From the NCBI GenBank assembly GCA_973895155.1, contig OZ316898.1, forward strand, positions 14,074,001 through 14,138,000: a stretch of DNA of 64,000 bases. The letters are read 5' to 3'. The stretch comes from Marsupella aquatica. Taxonomy: Eukaryota; Marchantiophyta. The translations under genes and the position numbers were made by a program. Below are positions 1 through 12,292 of this stretch, in pieces (position 1 is the stretch's first letter; each line of letters opens with the position of its first letter). The notes below the pieces were generated by a model, which saw nothing but the letters and a program-made list of their open reading frames with translations, made no database searches and was not told the DNA's origin.

Positions 1-9
1 TCTTTTCAG

Positions 10-718
10 AGACATGGCCACACTTAAAGATGTCGTTGGCTGCTGCAATGCTGGAGAAACGAGGACCTTCCCATCGATGAGGGTTTTTGTGGTCAATTTT
101 GATGCTCCAATCGATTTTCCGCGGAAGTTTCTATACCATGGATGCACTCGCTTCGTGGCACCTGGGTGGATGTGTAATCGCACTGTTGAAGGGTCAAGTC
201 GATGTCCCCATAATTCGGTTGCTGCTGGGACCTGGACAGAAAGGTATCGTTTTGAGGTGTTCCTGGTTGACTCTACTATCGGGCCACAGTTCCCTCCAGT
301 GCGAGCTAAGATTTTTGATGCAGCGACTGATCTCATAGGGATGCCTCCGCAGGATTTTAGCGAGAAGGAAGACTTTGTCCAGTTTGCTACTGTCCATAGA
401 GCTACAGCAAAGATGGAATGTGTGGACATAGTGATCCGCTGCAAAGACGGTGAGGCCATTATTAATTCCTTGTCACCTGTAAGCGATGACGACTGTGAGA
501 TCTTGCATTCTGTGGTGCCTACTTCTGTCACTCCACGGAAGACAAAGTTGAAGACGGATAGTGTACCTTCAAGTTATCATACTGCACGAGGGAGGCATAC
601 AGCAGAATCTTCAAGATCATCTATTAATGCTTCAGACCCGGCCACGGCGTCGCAGCTTAGTTCTGTTAGATGTAGATTGCAGGACCTGCTTGATAGTTTG
701 GATGCAACTCATATCTGA
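10..718 (+). CDS. RPA70 C-terminal OB-fold-like protein, 3' exon (5' end outside window)
   Basis: The reading frame is open to the left edge. It is preceded by a pyrimidine tract ending in AG at 8-9, so this looks like a terminal exon and the ATG at 14 is probably internal. It ends at TGA 716-718. Residues about 39-115, counted from that ATG, follow the pattern of the RPA large-subunit C-terminal ssDNA-binding domain: a Cys/His cluster (YHGC, WMC, SRCPH), then ERYRFEVFLVDST, then a phenylalanine-aspartate segment and LIGMPPQDF. In the family this fold binds single-stranded DNA through an OB barrel with an inserted zinc ribbon. The Cys spacing is not the canonical C-x4-C...C-x2-C. The tail is Ser/Thr-rich. 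Plant Helitrons often carry RPA-like genes, but no Rep/helicase is visible here, so element ownership is unproven. An unrelated OB-fold protein is the main alternative. Confidence 0.45.
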
Positions 719-1003
719 TGTGACCAGATGCAAGCACAACATACGACGGTTTGGCATTTTGGGCAGGAGTCTTTTAGTTTGTAAGGTTCCTACAGGCCAT
801 GCAATGACCTGCCATTTTGGTTTGATATGGCATAACGTGTATGCTTGGTTTGTGGGGCAAGTGGGACCAGAATGTATGTATGTGAATGGTCGACTTATTT
901 TCAATGTGCAATAAAGGGGGGCTCAGACCTGCATCTGTTAAATGAAGGTTGTGATGTCCACGATGCGTTTGTTAAAACGTACCAGAAAGTAATTGGGTGT
1001 TAA

Positions 1004-1065
1004 TCGGCTGGTGTTTAATCGATGAATGGGTCTCGGCTAGTGTTTAATCGATGAATGGGTCTCGG
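1004..1065. repeat. 29-bp tandem duplication
   Basis: Two adjacent 29-bp copies begin TCGGCTGG and TCGGCTAG at 1004 and 1033, differing at one position, with a short partial third copy. Confidence 0.85.
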
Positions 1066-3105
1066 AAATTTTTCATTTTGCAATTTGTGCGCAATTTCTC
1101 AAGGAAAACTTCCAACTTCAAACTCTGATACAGGATAGCAAGTAGAACTCAGCCACTATAGCGCTTTTGCGGATCGCAGCGACATCATGTAGTGGGTCAT
1201 CATAGTTCACGGAGAATTGGGTAAGGGCCCCTCCCCAATCTCCGGACATCAACAGACCAAAAAAACAGAGAAACACCTGAAACTCATTGGGCGGATCCGC
1301 GGCTCCATCGATCCCAACGACCAGGAAGGGAAAAAAACACAAGCATACAGACAACCGTAAAAACAACGTGACCCCAAACAATACATTTATGGCAGATGTG
1401 TTCTTGTTCCAGTAGGTGTTCATTATATTTATGGAGAATTGATGGGTAATGTATGTAAATGAATAATGGAGTTCGCACTTTGAAGGCCGGGGCAACGCCT
1501 GCAACTCAATGAAGAAGTAAGTAATCATGAAAAAATAGACGACAACTTCCATATGCGTAAAATAGGTCATAAAATTATCTTTTGCGACAACTTACCACTG
1601 CATACCGATTGGCAAGGGGGGGTGGACAGCATACTGGCAAACCGGTTACCTGACAAGGCAACCTGGGCGGTTGCCACAAAACAGGCATCGGCCTTGGACG
1701 ATGCCACAACACCTTTGTCAGCATGGCGCTCATGATGTATATTGCTTCAACTGTAATCTCAAAGACTCAAAAAGTGTGGTCTATTCTAAATATCCGAGTT
1801 CATTCTCATACTAACCTTGTAACATTAGTGTTGGAGCGAGCATAACCACAAATACCCCAAACATACCCCTCACATACCTCGCACATACCTCGCACCGGCA
1901 GAACAAACTACGTCACATCCACTTCTTCACTTCCTCTGATATTAATGCTCTACCTGTTTCATATGACCTGCGTAGCCTGCAAAACATTCCACATACCATA
2001 TATAATTAATGATGCATGTTGCATGAAAATAGATCACGGAGTCTGTATCATTGAACATCCAGATTCATACCTGTTCCATCGATCAGAGCGCACCGGACAC
2101 GAAGAAGATATATGGTTTAGTTGGTTTCTAAGGATCGGTGTACAGGGGGTGGCTGGCCAGCCTTGGGATCGGTGAAATCGATGACGAGTTTCAAGGATGC
2201 GTAAATGGTACTATAGGATATTTACTAGTAAGCCCGGGCTAAGGAAGAAGTGGGTGGTAAAGGGTTAGGTAAGATCTGCTTTCACTTTGAAGTATACGAG
2301 AACCCTGTATTTGACCTGCGAGCACATTTCAAACTCAAATCATAAGCAAAAACTATTGCAATCAAAAGAATTGACTCCGAGTGCTGCCAATAATTTCTAC
2401 CAAATCCAAAACACATTACAGGATATCGCACAAGGTGGCATGGGATTTGACAGAGAATTCTCCCACGTAGTACGAAGATCCGCAGGTGGCCTATGGACTT
2501 TCACGTTTTGGATGATGTTATCGGGCGCGAACGTGTAAAACTTATTCTGAAGTTGTCTGAGCTTGCACAGAGGAGGATCGAACACTTAGAGTGGGAGGTG
2601 TGAGCTACGGTCAATGACCTCCACTCTTTAGTACCTTTGGAATTGTTCCCGCGGAAACGATCCCTCTGAAACTGGAGGGAAACTGAGGCCAGCCTTATCT
2701 TCTTGGTATCCTATGTAGGGTATTTGCCACATAGGCTTCTGATTGATCAGAAGGTCATCGCAGCTGGCGGCTTTACTTTCCCAAAGCGCAGGCTGCGCTA
2801 GTCTCCATGGGAATAGTTTGTATCTTGTCCTAACTTGTCATAGTAATCCAAACTGCGTGGACTTTTGAGTTAGGCCTAGAATAGTAGAGTGAGGGAAAAT
2901 TTCCCAGCTGTATAATCATGACCGCAACTCCTAAATCCCCGGCCTAAATCGGCTGGATAGAAACAAAATTAGCAATGCGGTTGACGCAATGGACTGCGGA
3001 TATATCGCATTTTGAAGAGTGACATTATTAATTTGGACCAGGGCGGTCAGTTCAAAACTGACGAGGACCAGCTTTGAGGCGGGCAACACATGCACTACTT
3101 GCCTT

Positions 3106-3213
3106 GCAGCCTTTACCTCGAACACGCATGGGCGGGCGATTCAAACGGACGATGAACCTGCAGCCTTTACCTTCAACACGCGCGGGCGGGCGATTCAAAC
3201 GAATGATGAACGA
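3106..3213. repeat. 54-bp tandem duplication
   Basis: Two copies starting GCAGCCTTTACC lie at 3106 and 3160. They share the GGGCGGGCGATTCAAACG core and differ at several positions. Confidence 0.85.
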
Positions 3214-3302
3214 GAGAGGCAGTGAGTGCGCTTGGTGTAATACTCCGTTTTCGTTTTAAGTCCCCCTCTATATTTCACTATTTCTGCTACGCGTACGCCT
3301 GG

Positions 3303-3356
3303 AGTGAAGTCGATCTTCAGAGTGAAGTCGATCTTCAGAGTGAAGTCGATCTTCAG
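3303..3356. repeat. 18-bp tandem repeat, three units
   Basis: Three identical units AGTGAAGTCGATCTTCAG occur in a row, ending 42 bp before the ATG of the next gene. They would lie in its promoter or 5' UTR. Confidence 0.9.
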
Positions 3357-3398
3357 AGTTTCCTACACTTGATCGACGTTGATTGAAATAGAGTTGCA

Positions 3399-6300
3399 AT
3401 GCATGAATGGAGCAGGCTTACGTGTAAGGAATTGTGTGAAAACATTGATCGATGTTTAGAATCGACAATGTACACTCCCAAAATTGAGGAGTTGGATCTT
3501 ACTGGGGAAATCTTCTTCTGTATGGATGGGGATGATTGGCAACTTTTCTTTGACAGTGTGGGGATGAAGACATGGGTGCACAGGAAGAAGTTGAGGAGAT
3601 GGGTGAATGAATGCAACGGGAGCAGCAATACCGGAGTCACACAGCCATCACAGCTACAGCCATCACCGCTGCAGCCATCACCGTTGCCGCCAATGAAGAC
3701 ACTATCTGAACGTGATACGAATCGAAAGGAGAGCTCTGGTGAAGAAGAGCACAAGTCTATCAGGCCTGCTGAAAATACCCGCACTCCTGATGCGACGGAG
3801 AGAGAGACATCTATGATTGGTTCTACCAAGCATCATCAAGTAAGTTGTTTGTCTCCCGTGACATTAAATTAGCCTATTGAAATCCATTGCGACCACGGCA
3901 AGGACCTCTTCTGATAATCACACGAAGGCATCTAATGCAGTGCTCAATGGTAGTTTCTTTGTTTGATTGAATACACGCTGATGTGTGTTTCGACGCTGCT
4001 GTGCACAGTTCTATCCTTCGGCAGAGGACATCTTCAATGTGACCAACAAATCTGGAGGACGGTCCATTATGGCTTCTAAGCATGTAGAAGCACACCAAGC
4101 TCACAAGGCAAATTACAGAACGGTGAGGAATTGGTTTGCGAATTTCGCCGCCGACAAGGAGATATACGAATACCTCAGTGCAGATTTCAAGTCTGACACA
4201 AAGACAAAAGAGAATTGTCAATTGTATGTTCAGAGTAGAATGCACAAACTTTCACCTCTCAAATTTGAGTGTCCAGAAACCGGATCTAAACATGACATGC
4301 CTTGGCCAGAAAGCTTCCTGTTTGAGGTCGTCAAGAACAGAAAGCATGAATGGAGGAAAGGAAATGCAAAAATCAAGGAAGGTACGTACTGACAGATTCC
4401 CATTCATTAGTTAGCGCAGTGCCATTGATTTTGGCAATGAACTGTGTTCTATCTTTCGCAACTTGGAAATAACCTGGAAATACCCTGGAATTAACCTCAA
4501 GTACTTGCACTGAATTTCATTGCAGGTGCCATCCCTACGGCCCGAAAAAAGGAGCCAACTGATTTTGTAGATATGAAGGTAGAACCAGATGTAGATGAAG
4601 CGATTGCCATTGGACATGGACAATCATACCCAGAGATTTTTGTGGAACTTCGTGCGTATGCATTCAAGGTGACCTTGGTAGAACTGCAAATGAGAGACGC
4701 CGATAAGTCTGTAAGGTATAGGGGGCAGTACAGTGGAGAGGTCGTTGGTCGTGGAATACCAGAGAGCGTCCATGTTATTAAGAAAGTGAGATGGTGGAAG
4801 ATTAAGTTCATGAAGGCCTTGTCTGATGGTAATCCGTCATTGCTGGCGCCTTACTGGGTGCCATTAATGACACCTTCAAAGGGTCTGCAGATGGTACAGT
4901 TTGGGCACTTAAAACCAGTAAGTATGGTGCCATATACATATATAAATATATGCATTTACCAACCCTAGGTTCATTGCATCGGAATGAATCTGCTTCTCCA
5001 GGTTCTGCAGGTTTTTTCATGTTGCCCAGTCGATATGTATCGAGAGGTAGAGATGTTGAATGAATGTGGTTTTCTACAATATATTTATATTGCAAGATTC
5101 CCTGGCACTCATGCACCGTCACTATTGATGTGCATGTACATATTGCAGGACATGTCCATTTTTGTTCCGAGAGCATATTGTTCCATGAGTCCCAATCTGG
5201 CTCATAAAGTATGCCAATCGTATTCAGGTCCCTCTCCTTAGGGTTCTGCTGTCTCAGGAAAGACCTCCAAGAAAGTGGGGTTACCAGAGATAGGTCCCTC
5301 TCTTGAGGGTTCTGCTGTCTCAGGAAAGGCCTCCAATGGAGCGGGGTTACCGGAGATGCCTGACGTTGAGGAAAACCCTCTTTCAAAACCGAAGAAGCGA
5401 GTGTTGGCATTAGCTGGCCATGAAGAAGATGCAGAGGGAGGGGTGGAAGTAGAGCATAGAGAGGAAAGCAAAGCAGATGATGCGGTCAGGTCCAGTGATG
5501 GAGAGCCAAGCGAGGATACTGAAGTACTGGATACCACTACATGCAGCCAGGAGAAAACATCGTCAACATCAACTATCAACTTTGCAAGTTGATTGCTTAA
5601 CTACATCCACCCAACTTTACATTGAATCTGACGAGGATGATGAAGACACTAATATAAGGCCTAACGATCAACCGGAACCGGAGGTACGAGTATTTTGTCA
5701 TCCTAGTTGCGTTCTTATATATCATACGTACGTAATTATAATTAAGACACCAAGTTTGCTTTATACTTATTTTTCAGGTAAAAAGACAAAAGATTGAGAG
5801 CAGTCCTGCAGGGGGAAACAACCCGCTACTGTCCAAGGTATATATCATATATCATTGTATGTATAAGTTTTGTATATTGCAATTATTATAATGGCCTAAA
5901 AGTTCTATTGTAAGTGATGTATATGACTTTGCAATTCATTCTACTTTGAGCCTAGGTTCACCAATATATACAATGATTTGCACATCCACATATGCATGGC
6001 AGGTTAAGACCGAGAAGGAACAAGGTGGAGTCCTTGCAAGCATTCGGGACCTAAATCAACCATTGAGTAGAGCACGAAGAGGCAAGGGTCCGAACCCAGG
6101 CAAAGAAATCATACCTTCATTTAGAGCTATTTCAACAAAGGTACAGGAGGATGCAAGGGAACGGTTGTTGACCGGCAAAAACATGGTATGATTTCTTATT
6201 TCCATCCATTGTAAGCCAGCAGTCTTTATTAGGTTGCAGCGATCATTGTGTACAATGTGTAGACAGAAATTGTATGTGTGGAACGTACTCTTGTGGTCTC

Positions 6301-6829
6301 ATTATGTGGTCATTATATATGTACAGGCAAACCAGGAAGAAGTTTTGTGTGCTCAAGGAACCTGGTCGACGAGAAGTAACAAGTCCCAGGCTTCTGGAGA
6401 CTCCAATATAGTAAGCATATACTGAGAAGTTTTGCACGATTATGTAAATAATCATTTATAGCTTGTCATTGGTGTACTACCATATTTTAAAAAGCTCACC
6501 AAAGACTGTAACTTTTGCAGAATTTTGAAAAGCTCACCAAAGACGCCAAACTAGTATTGTGCATGAGAGCCATGGGTTTGATGAAGACCTGCGAAGTGGA
6601 GGCCAAATTGCGCACGTTTGTAGTAGATACGAACAAGCGGTCAAAGACTACCCCCAAGCCATTCACCAAACACGCTCAGAAGAATGCATCAGAGTTATTG
6701 GACATGGTGGCCAGGTGGATTGTAGAGCAGAATGTAGTGATCGTTACACATCTTCCGGCTTTAAATGCCGATGGCCAACAAAGGATCTTCCCTGAAAATG
6801 CTATGAAGAAAGCCGGGGAAGAGGTATAG
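3399..6829 (+). CDS. Multi-exon gene of unknown function
   Basis: I do not recognise the product. Exons with GT-AG borders: 3399-3839, 4009-4381, 4526-4917, 5242 to about 5590, about 5600-5683, 5778-5837, 6003-6185, 6327-6410, 6521-6829 (stop TAG). All junctions I could resolve are phase 0 except 4381/4526, which is phase 1, and frame is kept across them. One place is unresolved: between about 5590 and 5600 the frame shifts by one, so there is either a missed intron or an indel. Exon 1 begins MHEWSRLTCKELCENID and has a compact hydrophobic/acidic block, EELDLTGEIFFCMDGDDWQL, followed by a basic stretch; this may be a small helical domain. The middle is Pro/Gln-rich, then charged with acidic runs (ESDEDDED). 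Several basic clusters (KPKKR, VKRQK) suggest a nuclear protein. The last exon is Lys-rich and helical. Neighbouring tandem repeats fit an upstream regulatory region, but no function follows from context. Confidence 0.6.
5228..5359 (+). repeat. 66-bp tandem duplication inside the coding region
   Basis: Copies at 5228-5293 and 5294-5359 share GGTTCTGCTGTCTCAGGAAA. The unit equals 22 codons. The first copy reads CTCCTTAG where the second reads CTCTTGAG, so the first has an in-frame TAG that also serves as the likely 3' splice site of exon 4. Confidence 0.8.
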
Positions 6830-6961
6830 TACTCACTACATAGATAGCATACCTGCATCGCTCTATGAACGGCACAAGCTAAACAGGTTATGAATATGAT
6901 TGCATTATATATTGACCAAGGGCCACCACTACTTGCTTCGTGTTTCACATATATATATACA

Positions 6962-6993
<32 letters not shown>

Positions 6994-7468
6994 TGGGAGT
7001 TGCTAACGTACTTAGTTTCTAATGTACAAATGAATGCTACTTAACTCATTGTGATCTTATTTACAACGCTATGAGGAAATGATTCAAAACCATATTAGAA
7101 ATTTGATTTGCGTAAGCTGGGCCCAATAAAGAACCTTACATTCACGATACCCATCGACATTTCATGGTATTCATTGGCAATATGACTGGATGGTTTTTGA
7201 TGCAATTCATCTTGGGACGCCAGACATTTTTAATACCCCATTGGTAATACGTGAGGATCCCCCAATACCCCACAATACATAGGCGTTACATCGTGAATCC
7301 CCACTTCATCGTAGGCAATTTGGACGATGCGGATGCACATTATCCTGGAATTTGACGATGCGGATGCAATTTGACGCAGCAAGAAGCCTGGAATCAAAAA
7401 TACCCTACAAATACCCCACGGTATGCAGGTAAAATGCACAAGTAATCTCCGCTTCGACATAGGAAATC
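6830..7468. other. Intergenic, no gene seen
   Basis: AT-rich sequence with an (AT)n/(GA)n microsatellite at about 6945-6993. Degenerate half-units of the following minisatellite begin around 7225 (ATACCCCA motifs). Confidence 0.6.
6945..6993. repeat. AT/GA microsatellite
   Basis: Alternating ATATAT and ATACAT runs pass into AGAGAGAGAG. Confidence 0.9.
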
Positions 7469-8064
7469 TGGACGATGAAGATGCATATCATCCTGCAAAC
7501 CTCCAGGGCTGTTAGCAAAGCCACCTGGAGAGTGGCAATTGGAAGTGGCATACCAAATACCCCAACGATACCCCAGGGTATGCGGGTAATGTGCACACAG
7601 AACCCCCACTTTACAACAGGAAATTTGGATGGTGGAGATGCATATCATCCTGCACACCTCCAAGGCTGCCAGTGAGGCCACCTGGAGAGCGGCCATTGGA
7701 CGCTGACAACCCAAATACCCCAGAGATACACTAATGTATGCGGGTAATATGCACATGGAATCCCCACTTAGCCACAACAAAATTGGACGGTGGAGATGCA
7801 TATCATCCTGCGCACCTCCAGGGCTGCCAGCGAAGCCACTTGGAGAGCGGCAATTGGACGTTGACAACCCAAATACCCCAGAGATACCCCACGGTATGCG
7901 GGTAATATGCACACGGAATCCCCACTTTACCACAACAAAATTGGATGGTGGAGATGAATATCATCCTGCACACCTCAGCGAAGCCACTTGGAGAGCGGCA
8001 ATTGGACGCTGACATCCCAAATACCCCAGCGATACCCCACGGTATGCGGGTAATATGCACACGG
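7469..8064. repeat. 158-bp minisatellite, about 3.8 units
   Basis: Unit starts at 7469, 7626, 7784 and 7942 (spacing 157-158 bp), each beginning TGGAYGRTGRAGATG and containing ATCCTGC, CTGGAGAG and GATACCCCA. The fourth unit has a small internal deletion. Diverged partial units precede the array from about 7230. Long antisense reading frames across it are a by-product of the period. Confidence 0.9.
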
Positions 8065-8423
8065 ATGTTGCGGAGAGCGCGATCATCCAAGGACCTGGAT
8101 TATGCCAACTGCCTCCGGCTTATACAAATAAACACACAAATGTGGGGAAATGCGGAGGCGCTAAACCCTTCTGTAGTTGGGTAAATTACGGGAAACGCCC
8201 CAAATGTCACGCCTGTGGGACACATAGGCAAATTACCCCAGGGAAATGTCGAACTGCTAGAAGTATCAAATCCCTCATTATGTATGGGAAAGCATGGGTA
8301 TTTTCAACCAAATTCCCTAAGATGTCCGGAATCCCCACTTCTTTGTTATGGTACACTGATTCACCAAGTCACATGGGGAAATCCCCAACTTCTCGACCAT
8401 GCATATCCTCCTTGTGTCAGGTA

Positions 8424-8709
8424 CGTTAGGACCTAGCTATTGTTAGCGGTAGTGTTGTTCTGTATTAAACCAGGGCTGATGCCAGACCCTGGTGGAATTA
8501 GGCTCATTATTACGGAGCTAGTTGAGAGATAGGGAGAGCTTGTTCTGTGGATGCTTGGTATGGCCGGTCGGCCAAGAGTGCAGTAAAGATCTTGTGTGTT
8601 CCTGTGGACGTAGCCTCATGTGGAGGTGAACCACGTATCTCTCTGTGTTGACTATTGTGAGTTGGATGGTTCATGGGCTTGCCGTTGCGAATGTCATCTA
8701 TGCTCAACA
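8424..8709 (+). repeat. Copia 5' LTR
   Basis: Matches the 3' LTR from CTAGCTATTGTTAGCGG to TGCTCAACA. The first bases (CGTTAGG for TGTTAGA) and a deletion of about 20 bp distinguish it. It includes TGGACGTAGCCTC...GGTGAACCACGTA, typical of copia U5. Confidence 0.9.
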
Positions 8710-8711
8710 AG

Positions 8712-8723
8712 TGGTATCAGAGC
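8712..8723 (+). other. Primer-binding site, initiator tRNA-Met
   Basis: TGGTATCAGAGC lies two bases after the 5' LTR. This is the standard plant copia primer site. Confidence 0.95.
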
Positions 8724-10386
8724 ATGCTTGGGAGGTGACAAGGTTTTTTCGTGATGGTTTTTTCCAGCATTCATTGTCCGTGGCACATTCAGATTTTTGT
8801 CGCATGAAACTCGAATGTGTGTGACTGTGCGGATAAGTTAGTGTTCAGAGGGCGTTTAACGGTGGTTAGAACTCGTTGATCGGTATCCGTGGTGCGGAGG
8901 AATTGAAATTTGCGTCGTTCAGGTTTTATTTGTGTTTGACGGCTTTTCAGGAGAGAGACCAAAGTTTGCGTTTTTCAACGGTGTGAGTTGTGCGGTGCGG
9001 GAGAGATCGCACATTATAGCTCAAGTTGAAGGTTGAAGCGAGCTGGTCGTTTTGGTAGCTAGATTGCTGCCAAGTTGTAACCGAGTGAGACATGACGAGT
9101 GATGGAGGCGTTCAGGTTTTTTCACAAGCTATGGAGCTTGTTCTCATCTAAACTGGGTTTCTCTTTGTGACGTCCGACTCGGTGGAAGAAACGTGAAGTG
9201 CTACGGCTCAACGGGTTGATCGTGGCGAGGCGGTCGTTTTGTGCCCGGGATTGGCACTTGACGGGGTGTGAAGGCGTCGCGGCGGAAGCTTTTACAGTGC
9301 TGGAGTAGCAGACGGTGCCGGTGAAATTTGGAAACATTTCCCGTCAGCTGCGTTCACTTTTCTCACGAGAAACAGCGGCTGATTAGGTGAGTAATCGACA
9401 TTTGTTCTTTAAGGGGCATTTTTGTTTGGCTTTTAAAGGGGTTTAACACACCCCTTTGTGTGTATACCTGGGTATACACACTTTGCATACCCCGGGCCTC
9501 GTATACACGTCGTTCCCCCCTCCCTGCACTTCCGCTTTAACAGGCGCAGGGGCGCCTCGCGCAGCGCCGGCTGGCAATATACGCGCGACCGGGCGCGTCC
9601 CTATTGCCTCCCGTTGCAACTTCCTCTAGCCGATCGGCCTTAGGCGCCCGCCTGCCCTGTTGCACTGCGCCTTAGCGCACCCCCTCGCCCTTGCTACTTC
9701 CGGCGATTCACCTCGGCCCGATCACTTAAGGCATACCCCGGCTGCGTACGCAACTATCTTTCTGCCCACCCGAACCTCCTGTATTTCCCCCTCCTTGACC
9801 CTCGATGATGCCTGGCCTGCCTCGCGTTGCCTATACGCGGTCCATGCGCCTTTTTTATACCTGTATTTTTAGGATTTAGGGACTTTGCACCCCCTTTAAG
9901 CCCCTTTTTAAAGTCATTTTTTCCTCCCCTTTGTTCTCCTTGTGCCGGGACCTGCCGCCCTCCGTTTTAACCGCTCCGACAGGGAAAACTTCCCCCTGTG
10001 AGACCTTTTGGACTGTGCAGGAATATTCCCAAAAAATAGAGGATTGTTTTTTGGCCGTCCGACGAAGATTCCGTCCGCCGAACGGTAACTTTTTTGGTTC
10101 TTTTTTGGCGAGGACATTGCCATTGGAGTTAGCAACGCGGCCAATCACATTGAAATTTCGATGACGGGTTGTACTGGGTATTTTGGTTATTCCCTAAGGT
10201 GATCAAAATGGGGGAGTTTCTCAAGGTTTATCCACCCCGACCAAAATTTGAATAACTTTTCCGTCAAATTTTGATTTTGATTTTGTCTTTCAGTATTGGA
10301 CTACTAGCTTTGTGGGCTACACGGCGGTGTTGAGTTTTGAGTTTTATGAGAAGTTTCAAAAAGACGTTTTTTTGTGATTGTTTGAT
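8724..10386 (+). other. Copia leader with GC-rich, noncoding segment
   Basis: An unusually long leader (about 1.7 kb) separates the primer site from gag. About 9433-9910 is markedly C-rich and is bordered by loosely inverted TTTAAAGGGG / CCCCTTTTTAAAG tracts, so it may be an inserted element. I see no coding content. Confidence 0.4.
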
Positions 10387-11446
10387 ATGAGTGACTCGGA
10401 GGATACTGGAAGAATTGGTGTTCCTGGAGCTTCAAGATTGTGACAATCAGATGGAGAGTCTGAGGAGGAGCTGCTACCATTTGAGGAAGAACTAGTGTCA
10501 CCGGTACGATCACCGGTGCGGCGTGCAGTGGAGGAGGCTGTACTACTACCAGAGCTATCAGTAGTTGGGAAGAAGAGAGAGATGGTGAGATTTGGAGGAG
10601 TGAAGTTTGAGGTGGAGAAGTACGATGGTCGTTCTGATTACTTGCTGTGGGAGAAGCAAGTGAAAGGTGTTCTACGGGCCATGGACTTAGCTAATCTGCT
10701 CTCTTTGCGAGAGCAGTATGATGGATAGGAAGAGATCTTAGAGAAGCAATGGAGACAAGAGCAGGTGATTGCTGTCAATGCAGTGATGTTTTATCTCAAG
10801 CCGCACATCATCAGGAAGTTGGATGATTATGTGGATTACGCGTCACTGTTCAAGGCTCTAAGAGAGAAGTACTACCGAGAAGATGCGTCAGACTGGCTGT
10901 ACAAGAAGTCTCTCTTGATGAGCCTCTAACTCAAGGAAGAGAGCAAGCTGCAGGATCACCTAGATGATTTTGATAGTCTAGCGGTGGATCTGTCAAACCT
11001 GGGAAAAGGAGTTGAAGATGAGGATAAGGCCTTGCTTCTGCTAAGCTCCTTACCGCCGTCATATCAGGGCTTGAAATAGGTACTCTTGTATAGAGATCTG
11101 AAGTCCATTTCGTATAATGAGGTGGTGAGCTCTTTACTGTCTGATGATGCTCAGAAGAAGCTGGGTCAATCATAGACAACATCTTCTTCTAGCACTGCGC
11201 GCTGAACGTGAAACGTGGAAGACCAGCATAGCGCATGAATGGGAAAAATAGGTTTAGATCTACATCACGGGGGAGATCTAAATCTAGAGGAAAATTGCAA
11301 GAGAGGAACCCTCTTGCATGTTGGAATTATGACAAGTCTGGCCACATGAAAAGGGATTGTCGAGTAAAGGACCCTACTGCATCTGCTAACGCAACATCAA
11401 GCTCACATGTCAAGGTAGATTTACTCAATGATGATGACATATTGTG
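10387..11446 (+). pseudogene. Copia gag remnant
   Basis: The frame from ATG 10387 reads as a copia gag (YDGRSDYLLWEKQVKGVLRAM; later LDDYVDYASLFKALREKYYR) but has in-frame stops at 10441 (TGA), 10726 (TAG), 10927 (TAA), 11077 (TAG) and 11173 (TAG), then a frameshift. The nucleocapsid finger near 11330 reads CWNYDKSGHMKRDC: the second cysteine of the CCHC knuckle is replaced by tyrosine. Gag normally packages the element RNA; this copy cannot. Confidence 0.9.
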
Positions 11447-12292
11447 ATGCCAAGGTTATGCTCTCAACGTAGTGTCAAATCTAGGTAGTGATGATTGGAT
11501 TCTAGATAGTGCATGTACTTTTTACATTTGCTCGAGGAGAGATTTTTCAGTTGTTACACGGTTTCCAACAGGTCAGTGTTGATGGGAAATGGAATCTCAT
11601 GTCAAGTAGTTGGACTTGGATCTGTTAGATTTCAGATGTTTGATGGTGTTGTAAGAATGTTGAGGAATGTGAGACATATTCCTAGCATGATGAAAAATCT
11701 CATTTCACTTGGAGTTTAGAAGCAAATGGCCATCAGTGGAGTTCTGTTAATGGTGTCCTTCAGGTTTCAACTGGTACTAAAGTTTTATTGAAGAAAAAAA
11801 TACATAGCAATCCATACGTTTTGGAGGGCAGTGTAGTTTGTGATGAAGCCAATGTAACCTTATCTCATGAGGAGATGGCCCGACTGTGGCACTTCCGTTT
11901 AGGTCACATGAGTGAAAGATTTGGTTATTCTTCAGAAGAAAGGATTACTTTCTAATTTGCAATCTTGTAAGTTGGAATTCTGTGAGCATTGTGTGCTCGG
12001 GAAGCAGCACAGGAAACCCTTCGGAGTTGGAACTCACACCAACAAGGAGGTACTTGAGTATGTACATAGTGATGTGTGGGGTTCAGCCCCTACTCCCTCA
12101 CATTCTGGACGGTTATACTATGTCACGTTCATAGACGATTACTCAAGGTATGTGTGGATATACTTTCTACACAATAAATCTGATGTTTTTGCCACTTTTA
12201 AGGAGTGAAAAGCCCAAGTAGAGAATCAGACTGGTAATAAGGTGAGATATCTTCGATCGGATAACGGCGGTGAATATAGTTCCAGGGAATTT

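Larger units (their letters stand above)
719..3398. other. Intergenic stretch, no supportable gene
   Basis: I see no coding region with coherent splice sites. The sequence holds two small tandem repeats just upstream of the next gene (3106-3213, 3303-3356) and one at 1004-1065. The longest open frame here, on the minus strand at 1118-1570, has no recognisable domain. Confidence 0.6.

Noticed and set aside
1118-1570. 150-residue minus-strand open frame
   Set aside because: No domain, hydrophobic low-complexity product, no splice context or partner; treated as chance.
4808-5410. 200-residue minus-strand open frame
   Set aside because: Antisense to exons of the 3399-6829 gene; the apparent repeat is the 66-bp tandem duplication read backwards.
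7394-8090. Repetitive open frames on both strands
   Set aside because: Produced by the near-multiple-of-three period of the 158-bp minisatellite; mixed frames, no start context.
9433-9910. Insertion with TTTAAAGGGG inverted ends in the copia leader
   Set aside because: End similarity is loose and no target duplication is visible, so not called as an element.
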